Shown here piece by piece: positions 47,621 through 59,953 of a DNA stretch of 64,000 bases. Source of the stretch: Gamarada debralockiae (Eukaryota; Ascomycota; Leotiomycetes; Helotiales; Hyphodiscaceae); assembly GCA_002803225.1 (NCBI GenBank), contig NXFV01000112.1, positions 1-64,000 of the forward strand. The letters are read 5' to 3'. How positions within the stretch are numbered: position 1 is the stretch's first letter; the number at the start of each line of letters is the position of its first letter. Under the pieces are notes generated by a model, which was not told the origin of the DNA, made no database searches, and was given only the letters and a program-made list of their open reading frames with translations. The position numbers and the translations under genes were made by a program.

Positions 47621-49056
47621 ATGTGTTTACCACCTGCCCAGCCAGCCTACATCCTCCGGGGCCATTCTGCCCAGGTCCATTCAACCCAGTTTATACGATC
47701 CAATAGTCGACTTGTGACTGGCGATGCGGATGGTTGGATAGTTGTGTGGAGTCTTGCGATCAAGAGACCTGTTGCGGTATGGAAGGCTCATGAGGGGACG
47801 ATCTTGGGAGCAAGAGCTTGGGGGGATAACAAGATCATCACGTGAGTGGCTTTCTGTGATTCCAAATTTCGTGCATCTTCTGCTTTCACATCTTCTTGTT
47901 TGAGGTCGAGTTAGTTGTATTGGTGTGACTACTTCAGCCTAGCGTTAGATACTCCTTCAACGCTCAACCTATATCGGGTTTGCAGCATCCCAACTCTCCT
48001 CCCTTCTACCACTCCACTCCAGTACCGTATCTGACTGTCGCGTAGTCATGGCAAAGACAACAAGCTCGTTGTTTGGAGGCTTTCCGAGGAGGTTGAAGCT
48101 TCCATGAGTGTTGTTCTTCCTGTCGACACTCCTCCAGAACCAAGAAAACAGCCATGGATACTTCACATACTTCACGTGAACACAATGAACTTCTGCTCTT
48201 TTGCACAGACGAAGACCGAGCTATCTTCAGGTTCAGATTCAGAACCAGAAGATGAACTTCTGATAGCTGTCCCAAACACGATGAGCTCCCAGACTGTATG
48301 TTCAATGTTCACATCGCTCTCCGACATTACTTCAAACATCTAATTACTCCACAGGTTGATATCTTCCACCTCCCCTCCTCCAAACGAATCCACACAGTTC
48401 CCGGCAATAACTCCGTCAAAGGTGGTATGGTGATGGCAGTCTCGATCTTTCATCATCCACAAACCACTCAACTGACCGTCATAGCTGGCTACGAGAGTGG
48501 ACACACGGTAGTTTCCCGACTGTCGCCGACAAACTCCTGGCAAGTTCTTTATACAGCACAACCACACACGCAACCAATCCTGTCTCTCGATGTCTCACCT
48601 TCAAAAGACTTTTATCTCACATCCTCAGCCGACGCTATTATTGCCAAACATCCTATTCCAGTCATAGCAGAGACCTTGAGACCGACCATTGAAACCCTAC
48701 CACTAAAGACTCTGCAGACCAAGCATTCCGGTCAGCAGAGTTTGAGAATCAGGAACGATGGCAAGATCTTTGCGACGGCGGGCTGGGATTCCAAAGTCCG
48801 GGTTTACGCTGCGAAGAGCTTGAAGGAGCTTGCTGTTCTGAAGTGGCACAAAGAAGGCTGCTACTCTTTGGCCTTTGCAGACGTACAGGAAGAGAATACT
48901 GAAGTGGAGGAGACCGAGGAGGGGAAGGGCAAAGATTTGGTCAAGACATCAGGGGAATTGACTGTCAAGCAGGAGAGACTCCGGAAAGCGAAGATCACAC
49001 ACTGGCTGGCGGCGGGGAGCAAAGACGCCAAAGTCAGTCTCTGGGACATCTATTGA
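47621..49056 (+). CDS. ASA1: ASTRA-associated protein 1 (WD40)
   Basis: Three exons: 47621-47841, 48046-48295, 48355-49056 (390 residues; the first intron is long at 204 nt). '[20 protein letters not shown]' opens the propeller; '[16 protein letters not shown]', '[12 protein letters not shown]', '[20 protein letters not shown]' and the closing '[17 protein letters not shown]' are blades in the order and wording typical of fungal Asa1 (human GNB1L). An acidic insert lies before the last blade. Asa1 works with Tel2/Tti complexes in assembling PIKK kinases. Start chosen at the only ATG before the first blade. Confidence 0.88.
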
Positions 49057-49139
49057 TTCGGAATGGGTGTTTCCGGCATCGGACCTGTACAATACGACCT
49101 CAGGCTTCCGGTGACGCGCAGACATCGATAGGGGTCCTT

Positions 49140-50520
49140 TCATCCAAAGCTTCCAACTCGTCAAAATTACTGGAAGCAAATCCGGAGGGAAGGCCAGCGA
49201 CTCTAAGAAAGCGCAATCGGGAATCTGCCACCTCTTCCCGTGTTCATTTTGAACCGTGGATACCTCGACCACTCAACAACATCATCGAACTCGAAAAGTT
49301 CAAGGCGATAAATTAATCAAGTCTGATGCAAATCTGCTGTTCTTAGCCACCAGCAAAGAGTACCCCTATTACTTTCTACCACCTGGAGTTCGAGCAGCGA
49401 TTCGAACAGAGATATAAGAGTGAGCTTAGAGTTCCACAGTCTCCTGTAAAGTACCTCCCAGCTGATTTACTTCCAGAGCCGCACTCAAACTTAAGGGAAA
49501 ACAGAAGCTTGCCTTGACGAAGGACGTCGATCGCGCGGTCTTTAATGATCTCATTCGTACGGCCGAACAGAGACACAAGAATGAATTCTGGGCGCCACAC
49601 TCCACTCCAGGGAATATACGGCTGGCGAAACTCGTATGCTCATAACAAGCACTGGTGAGGTGAGAAGCAGAGCTACTCCTCTCTGTGGCACGCTTGGAAT
49701 CTCGATCACCAATTTATCGAGCTGCTTAGTCCCCATTACCCAGGCAGTGATCGCGCCAAATTACACTCACATCTTCCCAGGGCTCTTTCTACTTTCTACC
49801 CCGATGGACGAGATGCCAAAACTCCATGGCTAAATTGGCTGGATAACTCGGCCAGGCCTGCTTCTCGATGCCCCGGCCGGGTCCTAGGATGAGTTCTCTT
49901 TTCTTCTGAGCAGCCTATCACCATGAAATTAGTTTAGTCCGGAGCTAGGTTTCACGGTTGCGAGAGCCCGACAGAAGGTGTCGTGTCCTACTATCAGCAC
50001 TAGATACCTCGAATCGGCGATGTATTGAACAGGAGGATAATTCACGAATATGATACTATCGAGGTGAAGGTGGATCGGACAGTCACTGGAGGAACTTTTG
50101 ACTCGAGATCCAGAGGTAAGTTGATACTTCACAGTACTCCGAGTTGTAGCTAACATGTTGCACAGAATGACTCGCCTCAGATCTCTACAGTGGACCACGA
50201 GTTCAAACATATGACTTGGTTTGAATGATTGCCTTCTCCGCCATCCGCGACAATGTTGGCAAGCCATATGCGCCTCTGGATCGATTCCTCAGTCTCGTTT
50301 GCGCAGAACTCTGCGGTACTGCAGACCATTTGCAAAAGATATCGTGGTAGCTCGAGGATGACGTTGATGAAGATATGAAATTGAAGCCGGCGTCGGTTCC
50401 AGATAACCCTTCTTTCGAAGACCACGTCAAGCGTGCCATCATGATGGAGAAAGAAGTCGCTCATTCTACGCGCAAAAGTTCTTTTCGACCACTCTACCGC
50501 CATGGTTATCGCGGGCTAGC
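49140..50520 (+). pseudogene. Decayed multi-exon gene, family unknown
   Basis: Protein-like blocks lie in order on the plus strand but in shifting frames: 'LRKRNRESATSSRVHFEPWI' (about 49200), 'LALTKDVDRAVFNDLIRTAE' (49500), 'FYPDGRDAKTPWLNWLDNSA' (49797), 'IIHEYDTIEVKVDRTVTGGT' (50040), a well-formed intron (GTAAGT...GCTAAC...CACAG, about 50124-50164), then 'MIAFSAIRDNVGKPYAPLDR' with one in-frame TAG at about 50348. No domain recognised. Sequence errors cannot be ruled out. Confidence 0.4.
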
Positions 50521-51646
50521 TAGATGTGAGATTTAGGATCTGCACAGGGAAAAGCTTCGACGAGGATGATACTGTAAGGCTGGAGCACTTGAGCAAAGGG
50601 ATAAGAGGTATGAACTTGGGTTTAGCAGATCAAGTCATTCGGGGCATCAAGCTTTCCCAGCGATACCCCTAGCTCTCCAAGCAACAAAGGCTAGGGTAAG
50701 AAGAATTTTGAATTCGAATGTTCCGTACTTCATTTGCTCAATTGGAGGATGTTCACTTTGGAGACTGGCAGCTGTTATGAGCTCGGCATGAGTTGAATGC
50801 TGTTCCTTCCCGCGGATTTTCAAGGGACGTCGAGAGCTTAGGGCAATCTTACGTTGTATGTTTTATGGCTCGCTGGTGGTAGATTGATGAGATCTTCTAC
50901 TTTCCTGCACTTTCGAAACCTGGTACCTTGTCTTTTTACATTGTCAAACAAGGAAGCTCAACAGGGTCTTCTTTCCCCGCTGATTCTGCCAAGCCCGCTC
51001 CATTAGCTGTGGCTCCGCTAGATAGGAGAGAGGGAGGGTAGGAACTTTCGTAATCCATTCATGCGGGTCACTAATTAGATGTCGGGCATTTGGCTGCCTT
51101 AAGAAAGTGAGGAGTTGATGGCCTGCCTCAGGTGAAAGTATGGCATTAGGACAGAAGTATCAAAATGCCGCCTGCAAGCCACTTGAAATCGTTCATTTTG
51201 GATAATTTGGGACCCTGTAAGAACTTGAAATGGCAAGCGCCACCTGTTTTTTTGTCCTGTTCAAAGTCCTGACAATCCGTTCATCTCAAAGTGTACCTTC
51301 CTTTGGCAATCGTGGTTTGGACATTATGAGGAAGGTGCATCGTCAGAGTAAGACGGAAGAAGTGGTTTAGTTTACCGATCAATGCTTTAGAGGTTTCAGT
51401 GATGAAGTAGGTAAAAGGCCATAGCATGTTCCATTTCAAATTACTACGTTTCAAATGTTGAGGGGATATCAAACTAAGCGCCACTGAATTCAAACCCATT
51501 GCTCCCTTCCTTTGTACTAACCCATATCATTACTACCATGTCATCATATACTCTTCACTCTCCGGCCTCCAATCAGTACGATCTGATCATCATCTCATCT
51601 CCTTCTCCATCCTCATCTCATCCCATCATCCTCCCCCTATTCCACA
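50521..51646. other. Intergenic, nothing recognised
   Basis: No frame with coding character. The only open frame of note, near 51281-51499 on the minus strand (72 codons), has no domain. Confidence 0.45.
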
Positions 51647-51928
51647 TTATCGCGAGAACCGTTTCCCCAGCCCACTCCTCTTCCTCCGACCAGCCATCTT
51701 CACCTTATGCGTGACCTCCTCATAATACGGATACCCAACTCTCAGCGGTCTCGGTGCCTCCTCTTCAATCTCCAACGATCGGTCCGAATCTGTACGTGCT
51801 GGGCCTCGTCGCTTGTCTCGTGGTAGGCGCTCGAAGGAGGAGATGGAGGAGTTGGATGTGATGCGCAATGTTGTGTTTAAGGAGTGCCGACGGCGAGGTG
51901 AGGAGGGTCGAGATTCTGAGTTGCCCAT
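51647..51928 (-). CDS. Small putatively N-myristoylated protein
   Basis: 93 residues from an ATG in good context (CAACCATGG). The N-terminus 'MGNSESRPSSPRRRHS' fits the myristoylation pattern Gly2 with serine at position 6, followed by a basic, serine-rich stretch that could be phosphorylated and strengthen membrane binding. A central acidic segment ('LEIEEEAPRPLRVGYPYYEE') and a basic end ('KMAGRRKRSGLGKRFSR') complete it. Unknown function; probably a peripheral plasma-membrane protein. Single exon. Confidence 0.55.
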   Translation of the reverse strand: MGNSESRPSSPRRRHSLNTTLRITSNSSISSFERLPRDKRRGPARTDSDRSLEIEEEAPRPLRVGYPYYEEVTHKVKMAGRRKRSGLGKRFSR

Positions 51929-53163
51929 GGTTGTGAATGGTTTGTGTGGTTTGTTTTGTGTTTGGCGTTGATGTGGATGCCTTGGTGGTAAATGATCAAG
52001 TGATTCCTAGGCTGCCTTTTCTACTCTGAGGTCGCGCTGAATGAAAGAAGAAGCTTGCTCGTAGAGTAACCCTCCGTTTGATTTATACCTCGACTTTCTC
52101 AGTGCTCCTGCGGATCGATGCTCAGGTGATTAAATCTCTTGAAGCAAAAGAAAGCTCGACGATGCTGCAGCCCTCGTATGTGGGACGCACAGTGCTGACT
52201 CGGCTTGCGGCTTCGCTTTGACTGGACGATTTCAAGACGGCAGATCCAGATCTTTAAGCTTAATACCGATGACTGAGTTTCAACCAGATTTCGACTGGAT
52301 GATCTCTAGACGATTTGACAAAGACTGGGCAATGATTCGCAAAGAAGTAGAAAGGGTTCGGTGATACAACAGCTACTTGTAGATGCTGGGTGCTGACTGG
52401 GCTTATGTGTGATTGCGGCTCGTCGTCTGCCCAAGGAATTCCAACAAAACGATTAAAGTGATGACAGCCGAAGAGACACTTCTCCAATAAGTAATCATTC
52501 AAAGAATCAAATGATCAAAGAAGACGTTAGGAAAAATGGAAGTTGTGAGCGGGAGGAATAACAAGCCTTTTAATACCTGACTTCCAGGGCGAAGGATTCT
52601 GTATCACGATGCCTAAAATCTGCTTCGCACTTGAGTACTTACTGATTTTGGTGATTTTGGAGGGCAAAGTTTCGGGGATTATGGGATTCTTTTGGGTTCT
52701 TGGGGGGTTCATATCGACGGTTTACGTGAGATGGCTGAGCAACAGCGGGGGAGGATCTGCGAAGCGGGAGGCTGAGTGCTTGAAGGATTTTGGGTTGTGC
52801 CGTTTGAACTCAATGTAGAAGGCTGCGCGAGGGGCACAGTTTGAGGTTTTATTTTGAAACGCAATTTTCTTTGTTCGAATTGCTGTTGTCCAAGAAGGAT
52901 TGGTTTTCTTTAGAATAGGGGAGGATTTGTCCCAAGCGATGAAGCGAACCGAGGGTTTTCCTTCGGTCAGCGAAACCGAGACAGATACCAACCTCAACCA
53001 ATATGTGCCATACCCAATTCCTCCACACCTTCCATTGTTCAAGAACCGGCAATTGAAATATTCTACGATACTCGTGCCCTGAAACCCCTTTCTCCCAAGT
53101 CATATGACCGACTCTATTCCCTTATCGTAGCCTTCGTCGGCACTCATCGCTGTTGATGAAGTA
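51929..53163. other. Intergenic, no supported gene
   Basis: A plus-strand frame at 52609-52818 (69 codons, ATG, hydrophobic start) is the only candidate and is weak. Confidence 0.4.
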
Positions 53164-54159
53164 ATGTGTTTACTCCCCGTGTTCTACAGGAATGCTCTCG
53201 AGAAGATCATTGGTCTTCGCGGAGGCTTGAGTACACTTATACCCAGCCTGCAAATATACGTATTATGGCACCCAGTCCCGACTAACCCCCACCATATCAA
53301 GCCCCATACTCAGCCAACCATCCGCAGGTTCGATACCCAAATTGCAGCAATCTGGGATACAAGACCGCACTTTCCACCACCCACCCATTTCACCATCCAC
53401 TTATCATCCACCTGGTACCTCCCAACTGATGCCCAAACCCTCTTCAAAATCCTACGATGCTCATTCCCTACCCTCCATCGACTCATGGGCATCTTCGACG
53501 ATATCATAAAGTACAGCGTTTACATCGACAACGAATTTTTCCGCCCAGGTGCTCATGCGCTGAAAAATTTCATCAACGGCTATCTCCTGTTCTGGTATCA
53601 CCTCCTAAATTTCTGATCGCCAGAAGATGGAGACGAAAGCTTCATGATTTTGGAATCAGTGAGACTGAGCCTTTTGTTGTTTGCTGCGCCCGTGAGGAGA
53701 TTCTTGTCGATTAGTGCATATAGTACCGCCGAGCAGTTACGAAAATTGAGGCATATTGTCTCGATACATAATGTCGAGGCTGGAGGACCGCTGTTTTAGT
53801 TGAGAGTCTGGATGGTGAGTATGGGGTTCTCGGAGGCGGTGCAGGAGAGTGATGTGCTGTGGTGGGCTGGCATTTGGGCCGAGACACTTCGGCAGGTGCG
53901 AGAGCATGATGGAAACAGCCGTCCGCTGCTCGCAGATTTTGATTGGAGGGGTGGTTTTGCTTCCGTCAAAGTTGAGGATGATAGCATGGCGAAAAGCGAC
54001 GCCGAAGAGGAGAATAGTGTGGTGCTAGGGAAGGACGAAGTTGCAGAGACGGTGTCGTCTGGTATTTGGCTGAGGAGATTACAAGGGGAGAGATATCGGG
54101 AGGTTTGTGATCGAGTGAGTGAGATACTCAAAAGCAGTGAGAGAGTCCTCGACGTATAG
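53164..54159 (+). pseudogene. Fungal-specific TF-like (Fungal_trans_2) gene, probably dead
   Basis: The first block from the ATG at 53164 has 'ALEKIIGLRGGLSTLIPSLQ', the RGG signature of Fungal_trans_2 domains, then 'AIWDTRPHFPPP'. The second block, about 53655-54159, has 'RLSLLLFAAPVRRFLSIS' and 'LRVWMVSMGFSEAVQESD', the later helices of the same domain, ending 'YREVCDRVSEILKSSERVLD'. An in-frame TAG at about 53798 interrupts the second block and no intron removes it. No zinc cluster is visible upstream. Family assignment is by pattern only. Confidence 0.5.
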
Positions 54160-55163
54160 GTTCTACCAGAACGCCCTGCGGGTAAAGTCGAATTGCAGCT
54201 TAGCATTTGAGATGATGTGAGTATGATAGCGAAGGAGGCCCGATCAAGTGTAACTAAGTTACGAAAAGAAGCAAAATTTGGCGTCCACAAGCGTCGTAGT
54301 TACCGTGAACGCTGAAAGGTACCTCAACGGCTCAAATATAGCGCCGCAGCTGCTTCCAATTTCAAAATCCATTTCACCATCGCATAACTATATACGATTT
54401 TCAGGCGTCGCGCTCCGCCGAGACTCTTCGACAGGTCAGACAATACACGTTCTTATAGAGAAGAGATGATAAAAATGAGTAATATATTTTTATATATAGC
54501 TCTAAGTGATCAGGAGGAAGTTATAGTAAAGCGTTGTAAGCGGCCTGGTATTGTCTCGAAATCTTACAGTAGCGATATTGTAAGATTGCCAATTTGGCTA
54601 ACGCCCCGCACTTCTCTATCACGTTATTGTACAGCATGATTGCAAGTGCGAGCTTCTTGTAACACGAGTGTCAGGCGTCGCGCTGCGCGCTGCGCGCTCC
54701 GCCTTGAGGGGGAATGGTCGTACTCGACATTAATCATGAAGTTTTATATATGAAGGCCAAAAACTTTTTGAGATTTATATTCCCGTGGTTATTCTGCTTT
54801 GGTATGTACTCAGGAAAACTATTCTTCCTTAGTAGTAGTATCGTCCCTGTCGGTAACAGGCACTTACAGTAGCAATCTCTGAATTCCGTCTGAGAGCGTG
54901 ATTTGTAAATCAATTTTAGCATAATGTAATAGATAAAGCAAATAGAGAGATTCGAGAATGCTCCAAGGCAAGACATCTAGAATATGCTAGAACTATCTAG
55001 CGCCAACATTCCAACAGACCTAAATTCTTCCAGGCACAATATATAAACATCCGCACCCCCAGGCCCCTCTATATCAAAGTTATTTTTATATATTATATAT
55101 ATATAATGTAAAAATTTTATAAATGGAGAGACAGAGTGGGCATATAACGAATATTATAGGATT
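54160..55163. other. AT-rich intergenic with short repeats
   Basis: TCAGGCGTCGCGCT...CCGCC occurs at 54401 and 54671, the second copy enlarged by two GCGCGCT units. An alternating TA tract lies at 55080-55110, just past the NLR stop codon. No gene seen. Confidence 0.5.
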
Positions 55164-58100
55164 TTATGTAATAGGAGTGAGTAGCTGCACGACGGCCTCG
55201 TGCCCGTTCTTTGCAGCCCTCCACAGCGGCGTGCAACCATTGCCGTCCTTGGGGTTTGGGTCAGCACCCTGCTCGAGCAGTAGCTGTACAATGACCTCGT
55301 GCCCGCTCCCTGCAGCCCTCCACAGCGGCGTCCAGCCACACCTGTCCTTGGAGTTCGGGTCGGCGCCATGCTCGAGCAGCAGCTGCGCGATAGACTCGTG
55401 CCCGCTCCTAGCAGCCCTCGACAGCGGCGTGCGGCCATACCTGTCCTTGGAGTTCGGGTCGGCGCCATGCTCGAGCAGCAGCTGCGCGATAGACTCGTGC
55501 CCGCTCTTTGCAGCCCTCGACAGCGGCGTGTAACCATACCCGTCCTTGGAGTCCGGGTCGGCGCCCTGCTCGAGCAGTAGCTGCGCGATAGCCTCGTGCC
55601 CGCTCTTTGCAGCCCATGACAGCGGCGTGTAACCATACCCGCCCTCGGAGTCCGGGTCGGCGCCCTGCTCGAGCAGTAGCTGCGCGATAGACTCGTGCCC
55701 GCTCTTTGCAGCCCACCACAGCGGCGTGTAACCATACCCGTCCTTGGAGTCCGGGTCGGCGCCCTGCTCGAGCAGTAGCTGCGCGATAGCCTCGTGCCCG
55801 CTCTCTGCAGCCAACGACAGCGGCGTGCGGCCAACCTCGTCCTTGGAATCCAGGTCGGCGCCATGCTCGAGCAGTAGCTGCGCGATAGCCTCGTGCCCGC
55901 TCTTTGCAGCCAACGACAGCGGCGTGCAACCATACCCGTCCTCGGAGTCCGGGTCGGCGCCCTGCTCGAGCAGTAGCTGCGCGATAGCCTCGTGCCCGCT
56001 CTTTGCAGCCCATGACAGCGGCGTGTAACCATACCCGCCCTCGGAGTCCGGGTCGGCGCCCTGCTCGAGCAGTAGCTGCGCGATAGCCTCGTGCCCGCTC
56101 TTTGCAGCCCACGACAGCGGCGTGTAACCATACCTGTCCTTGGAGTTCGGGTCGGCGCCCTGCTCGAGCAGTAGCTGCACGACGGCCTCGTGCCCGTTCT
56201 CTGCAGCCCTCGACAGCGGCGTGTAACCATCACTATCCATGACATCCAGAGAGTGCCAATCTAGTAGGGCGTTTACTGTTTCCCAAAGCCCGAAGTATGC
56301 CGCTAAGTGGAGTCGCGTCATTTGCCTTGGAACTTCTTGGCTGTAGTTTGATTGCCATGAGTACTGCTTAACGGCCATTAACGCTTGGGTCGATGCCTCG
56401 ACTTGAGGTATTTTTTCGAGAAATCCTATAACTCCTTGGTATGAAGCCGAAACCTCCCGAGCATGATGCCCCCAGTTATGTGCCGCGTAGTTGTAGAGCG
56501 GATTTGACTCCAGCCGCTCCTCGAACTCATCGTCCGTTTGACAAAACCCGCTCTCAAAGACACGGAATGAGAGGTATGTAATGCAGATTGTTGTAATATC
56601 GGACTCGGCATCTGGGAACCAATGTTTATGTGTTCGCTCGAAATACTCTTGTGTTGTATAGTGGACTAAGCGGATGATATTGCTTTCTTCATCGATCGTG
56701 ACTAACCCTGCACATACCGAGACTATGTCTTCGATCTGTGGTAGGTTCTTTTTATCAAGTTGAGACTCGCCAATCTCCACGGCAAGCGCATGCTGAAGTT
56801 CTGCCTTAGTCAACCGTCTCTTTGCGCAAGTGATCCACGACAGAACCTTCTCGGCAAGCAGCCGAAAGCCCGATCTCTGACCCTGAACTCTCTCCATGGC
56901 GTCCTCGTATGCTTGATCTAATGCTTCTATCATTTTGTCCTCGCTTGATCCATGGGTGTGCTTCTGGAACTGCTTCAATGCGATTTCCACAGACTTTTCA
57001 GTAGTCTTATCTCCAAGCGAATCGAGATATAGCTGTGCTAAGAGAAACCTATGCCAACTTTAGGAAAGACACTTCTTCAAGAGTCAGGAGGTACCTGCAT
57101 TCCCTCAGTCGCCTTTGTAATTTCTATCCTGATTTCCTCTTGTAGCTTGGGTAGTCTTAAAATGAATTCGGGGAGTTGCGACATGTGCTCATCTAGGTAT
57201 CTACACACATCTTCATGACTGGCTAGGATTTCGCGGGTAAGACACCCCTTGAACTTCCCCTTGATGTCTGGGATTGGTCGCGAGGTTACAAAAACATTCG
57301 CTTTAGTGTTGGTTTGGATGCTGAAAATCTCGGACAGGAACATTGATCGGCAGTTATTAGATGCTTGGCATTCATCAAGCGCATCTACAACGATAAATAC
57401 TCTCGAGTACATGGCAGCTACCGACTGGAGGGCTCCTGAGAAATCGTGAAATGATGGTGGGGCCTGTTTAGCACTGCGTCTATTATAGAGTTGCTTCACG
57501 CAATCTGGTAGAGAAGAAAGCTCCTGAGTCAGCTGCTTTAGCAGACTCTTGATTAGGTCCTCGGCCGTTTGTACATCTCGCTGGCGAAAGTTGCAGTAGA
57601 TATATGCAATACCCACATTTTCGTTATTCCCGAACATAGCAATGAGATTGTCGATGGTGATAGATGTAAGGATTGTCTTCCCTGCTCCGGGAATGCCCGG
57701 ACAGAACAACGTCTGCTGGTCTGCCTTCAGCCAATCCTGGTATTCTGCAGAGTCCAGAAGCCATTGGCCAGTTCCCGGTTGTCGCCGGTCAAAGAAGTCT
57801 TTCTGCTGAGGCGCATAGTCGATTTGGGTGAGCCAATTAAGAATAGCCTCATTCTCTTGACTATGTTGTATACGGAGAAGTTTGCCAACATCTTCTTGGA
57901 CGCCTATTACAATTATATAGAATTAATATTCATTAACAACATAATTTTTGACTCCTTGGACTAACCAGAGAGAATATCGTTAATCCTCGTCTCAGCCTCA
58001 ATCCTCGTTGGAGGAATTCGACAGAGAAGATCTTTCGCGTATGCAGCCGCCGCCATTGCTGCATACCCTTGCCAATACTTGTTCTTGTGCGAGTCTGAAT

Positions 58101-59022
58101 AGTCGCATATGCCGCGGACCACCAGACAGGGAAATTGGTTCATCAGCCCTGCCCCTTCCATCTCAAAACACAGAACGTCCTTTTCAGCTGCAAGCTTATC
58201 CCGAATAGTAGCGTCCTTCATTAGCTGGTTTGCCGAAGCAATCAGGCCGTAGTGAATTGCAGGATTATCCTCGTTCTCCGTCCGGTCGCGTCGCGGTATT
58301 AAGTTTAATGCGTTGTCGCTGCACATTACTGCGCAGCTTGATTCGTGAATGACTTCAGCTCGAAATAGCCTGTCTGCTCCTGGCTCGGGTCGCTTATACT
58401 TCTGCTGTAGCCTCGGATTCCCCTTAAGAATAGTGTTGATAGCCTCCTCAAGTCGATGCCCCTTCCTCTCATATTGAGCCTTGAGCCCAGTCACTGCAGC
58501 TCGCAGGATAGTTGGCGGCTGATCCAAGAATTTCGTGTATTGGAAGGGCTGCCCCTGTATCGTCTTACCAAAGTCGTACTGGAATACTCCACCCTCTCTA
58601 TCTCTCGGAGCACTAACTACAATATCACCCAGACGGATATCATGCTTTTGGCTTGGCGCACCGCCGCCGATCCCAACCATCAGACCGATTCTAACGTTGG
58701 GAAAGCTGTGAAGCATGTCGCGCGCGACAGTTCCTGCGGAAGCTGTTCCATATTCGCCGTCAGGCAAGACGGCGATGACGACATTGTGTTTCCCAATCTT
58801 GCCCAACGTGTAGTCGTTGTTGTCATTGCGTGACACATCATCAGGTGCTTCGTGCTCTTCGTCGAGAAAGGTTTGTGCAGCCACGTATTCCGTACTTATG
58901 GCGCAGATCCAGCCAACTGTGTATTCATCATTCGACCTCCGCCAAGTTTCTCTCTTCCTCCTCTTTTCAACGCCAGTCGCAGCACCTTGGCTATCCTCAG
59001 AAATGAATTCCCGCTTCGTCAT
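55164..59022 (-). CDS. NLR-type receptor: PNP-NACHT-ankyrin
   Basis: Three exons: 57966-59022, 57099-57903, 55164-57048 (1,248 residues). The second intron needs a GC donor (AT|GCAGGT) to keep frame and restore the family's 'GMFLLAQLY'. Residues about 30-330: nucleoside-phosphorylase-like domain ('[20 protein letters not shown]', '[11 protein letters not shown]', '[20 protein letters not shown]'). NACHT: P-loop 'GIPGAGKT' (about 420), Walker B '[11 protein letters not shown]' (about 520). Residues about 860-1248: twelve ankyrin repeats, eleven nearly identical. Such proteins recognise non-self and start incompatibility or defence; the PNP-like domain is the presumed effector. Ligand unknown. 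Intact in this genome. Confidence 0.92.
55167..56327 (-). repeat. Ankyrin repeat array, 99-bp units
   Basis: Eleven canonical 33-residue repeats after one diverged repeat. Consensus '[20 protein letters not shown]' plus '[13 protein letters not shown]'. Neighbouring units are almost identical at DNA level, and residues at a few sites (such as the one after 'TPL', and the one after 'DGYG') vary between copies. Confidence 0.9.
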
Positions 59023-59953
59023 TACCTAAATGGCAAGTCTGGAGGACGATTCGGCTTGAGGTCAACTGGCGTTGGTCGGGCTTGTTCGATCGGAGGGGTC
59101 GAGTGAGCATTCGATTGTAGTAAGTTGCCGATAAGAGAATCCAGCGCTCAGCACCTCTCTAGGAACAGGAAAAAGCGGAATCTAGCCAAAGAAAAATGGT
59201 TGATCGCGATATCCTGTGAGAAAGAAATGAAAATGGAGTGAGGGAATGAATGTCCGGCAGAGTTAAGCCCTATGGCTGCGTTCGGGACAGTGTTCGAGGC
59301 TCTGCAGCTCAGCCGCAGCTACATTTTGCCATATACGGTGTTACGTCGACTATTCATCGTCGAAATATAATTAATTCACAAAGGAAGGCTCCATCGTCAG
59401 AAACTACACGGAATGCAGATAAAGGGAAGAGTTCTAATGATGCATTCACAGAATATACAGACGTTCTCCGGACCGAGCGAGGTTAAGTCGAAATAAAAGT
59501 TGCAATCCAGCGTCGCGGCTCCAAAGTCGGATTTATCGTGGATCAAATTGTGTATCGACGACTTCCTCAGGCCTACATTCCAATTTTTTGCTACTTCTTC
59601 CCTTGAGTCAATATATAAGATCCGAACAGAAAAGGAAAATCGATTTTTAAGTTAAGTTTTGCTGTATGTTCTTGTGACCCAAAATGCCTTCAATGGGGTC
59701 GCACAGGCTTTTCACAGGTCCGCGCCAGTCACGTTACTGTATTTTTTTTTTTTTTGACGAATGGGGGCCATTTTTGATTATAGTTTTCTGAATTGGGCAG
59801 CCAGTAAAGTATTAAAAAAAAAACAACAACCGTTCTGTATTATAAGATAAGATCTCTCTATTTGAGAGACCCTATTTATCGTGTGCCATAGCCCCAAGTG
59901 ATCAGTAGAAAACGGACGGCAAGATCCTCCCAACTAAAGAGAAGAAATGGCGT
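59023..59953. other. NLR upstream region
   Basis: Promoter side of the NLR. Contains a T14 tract (59742-59755) and an A10 tract (59814-59823) about 60 bp apart that could pair. No gene recognised. Confidence 0.45.

Noticed and set aside
55154..56245. Long open frames on both strands overlapping the ankyrin array (up to 363 codons)
   Set aside because: They arise because the 99-bp repeat is GC-rich and homogeneous; only the NLR frame continues into NACHT and has ankyrin signatures.
55167..56327. CRISPR-like regular repeats
   Set aside because: Units are contiguous, in-frame ankyrin codons without spacers, in a eukaryote.
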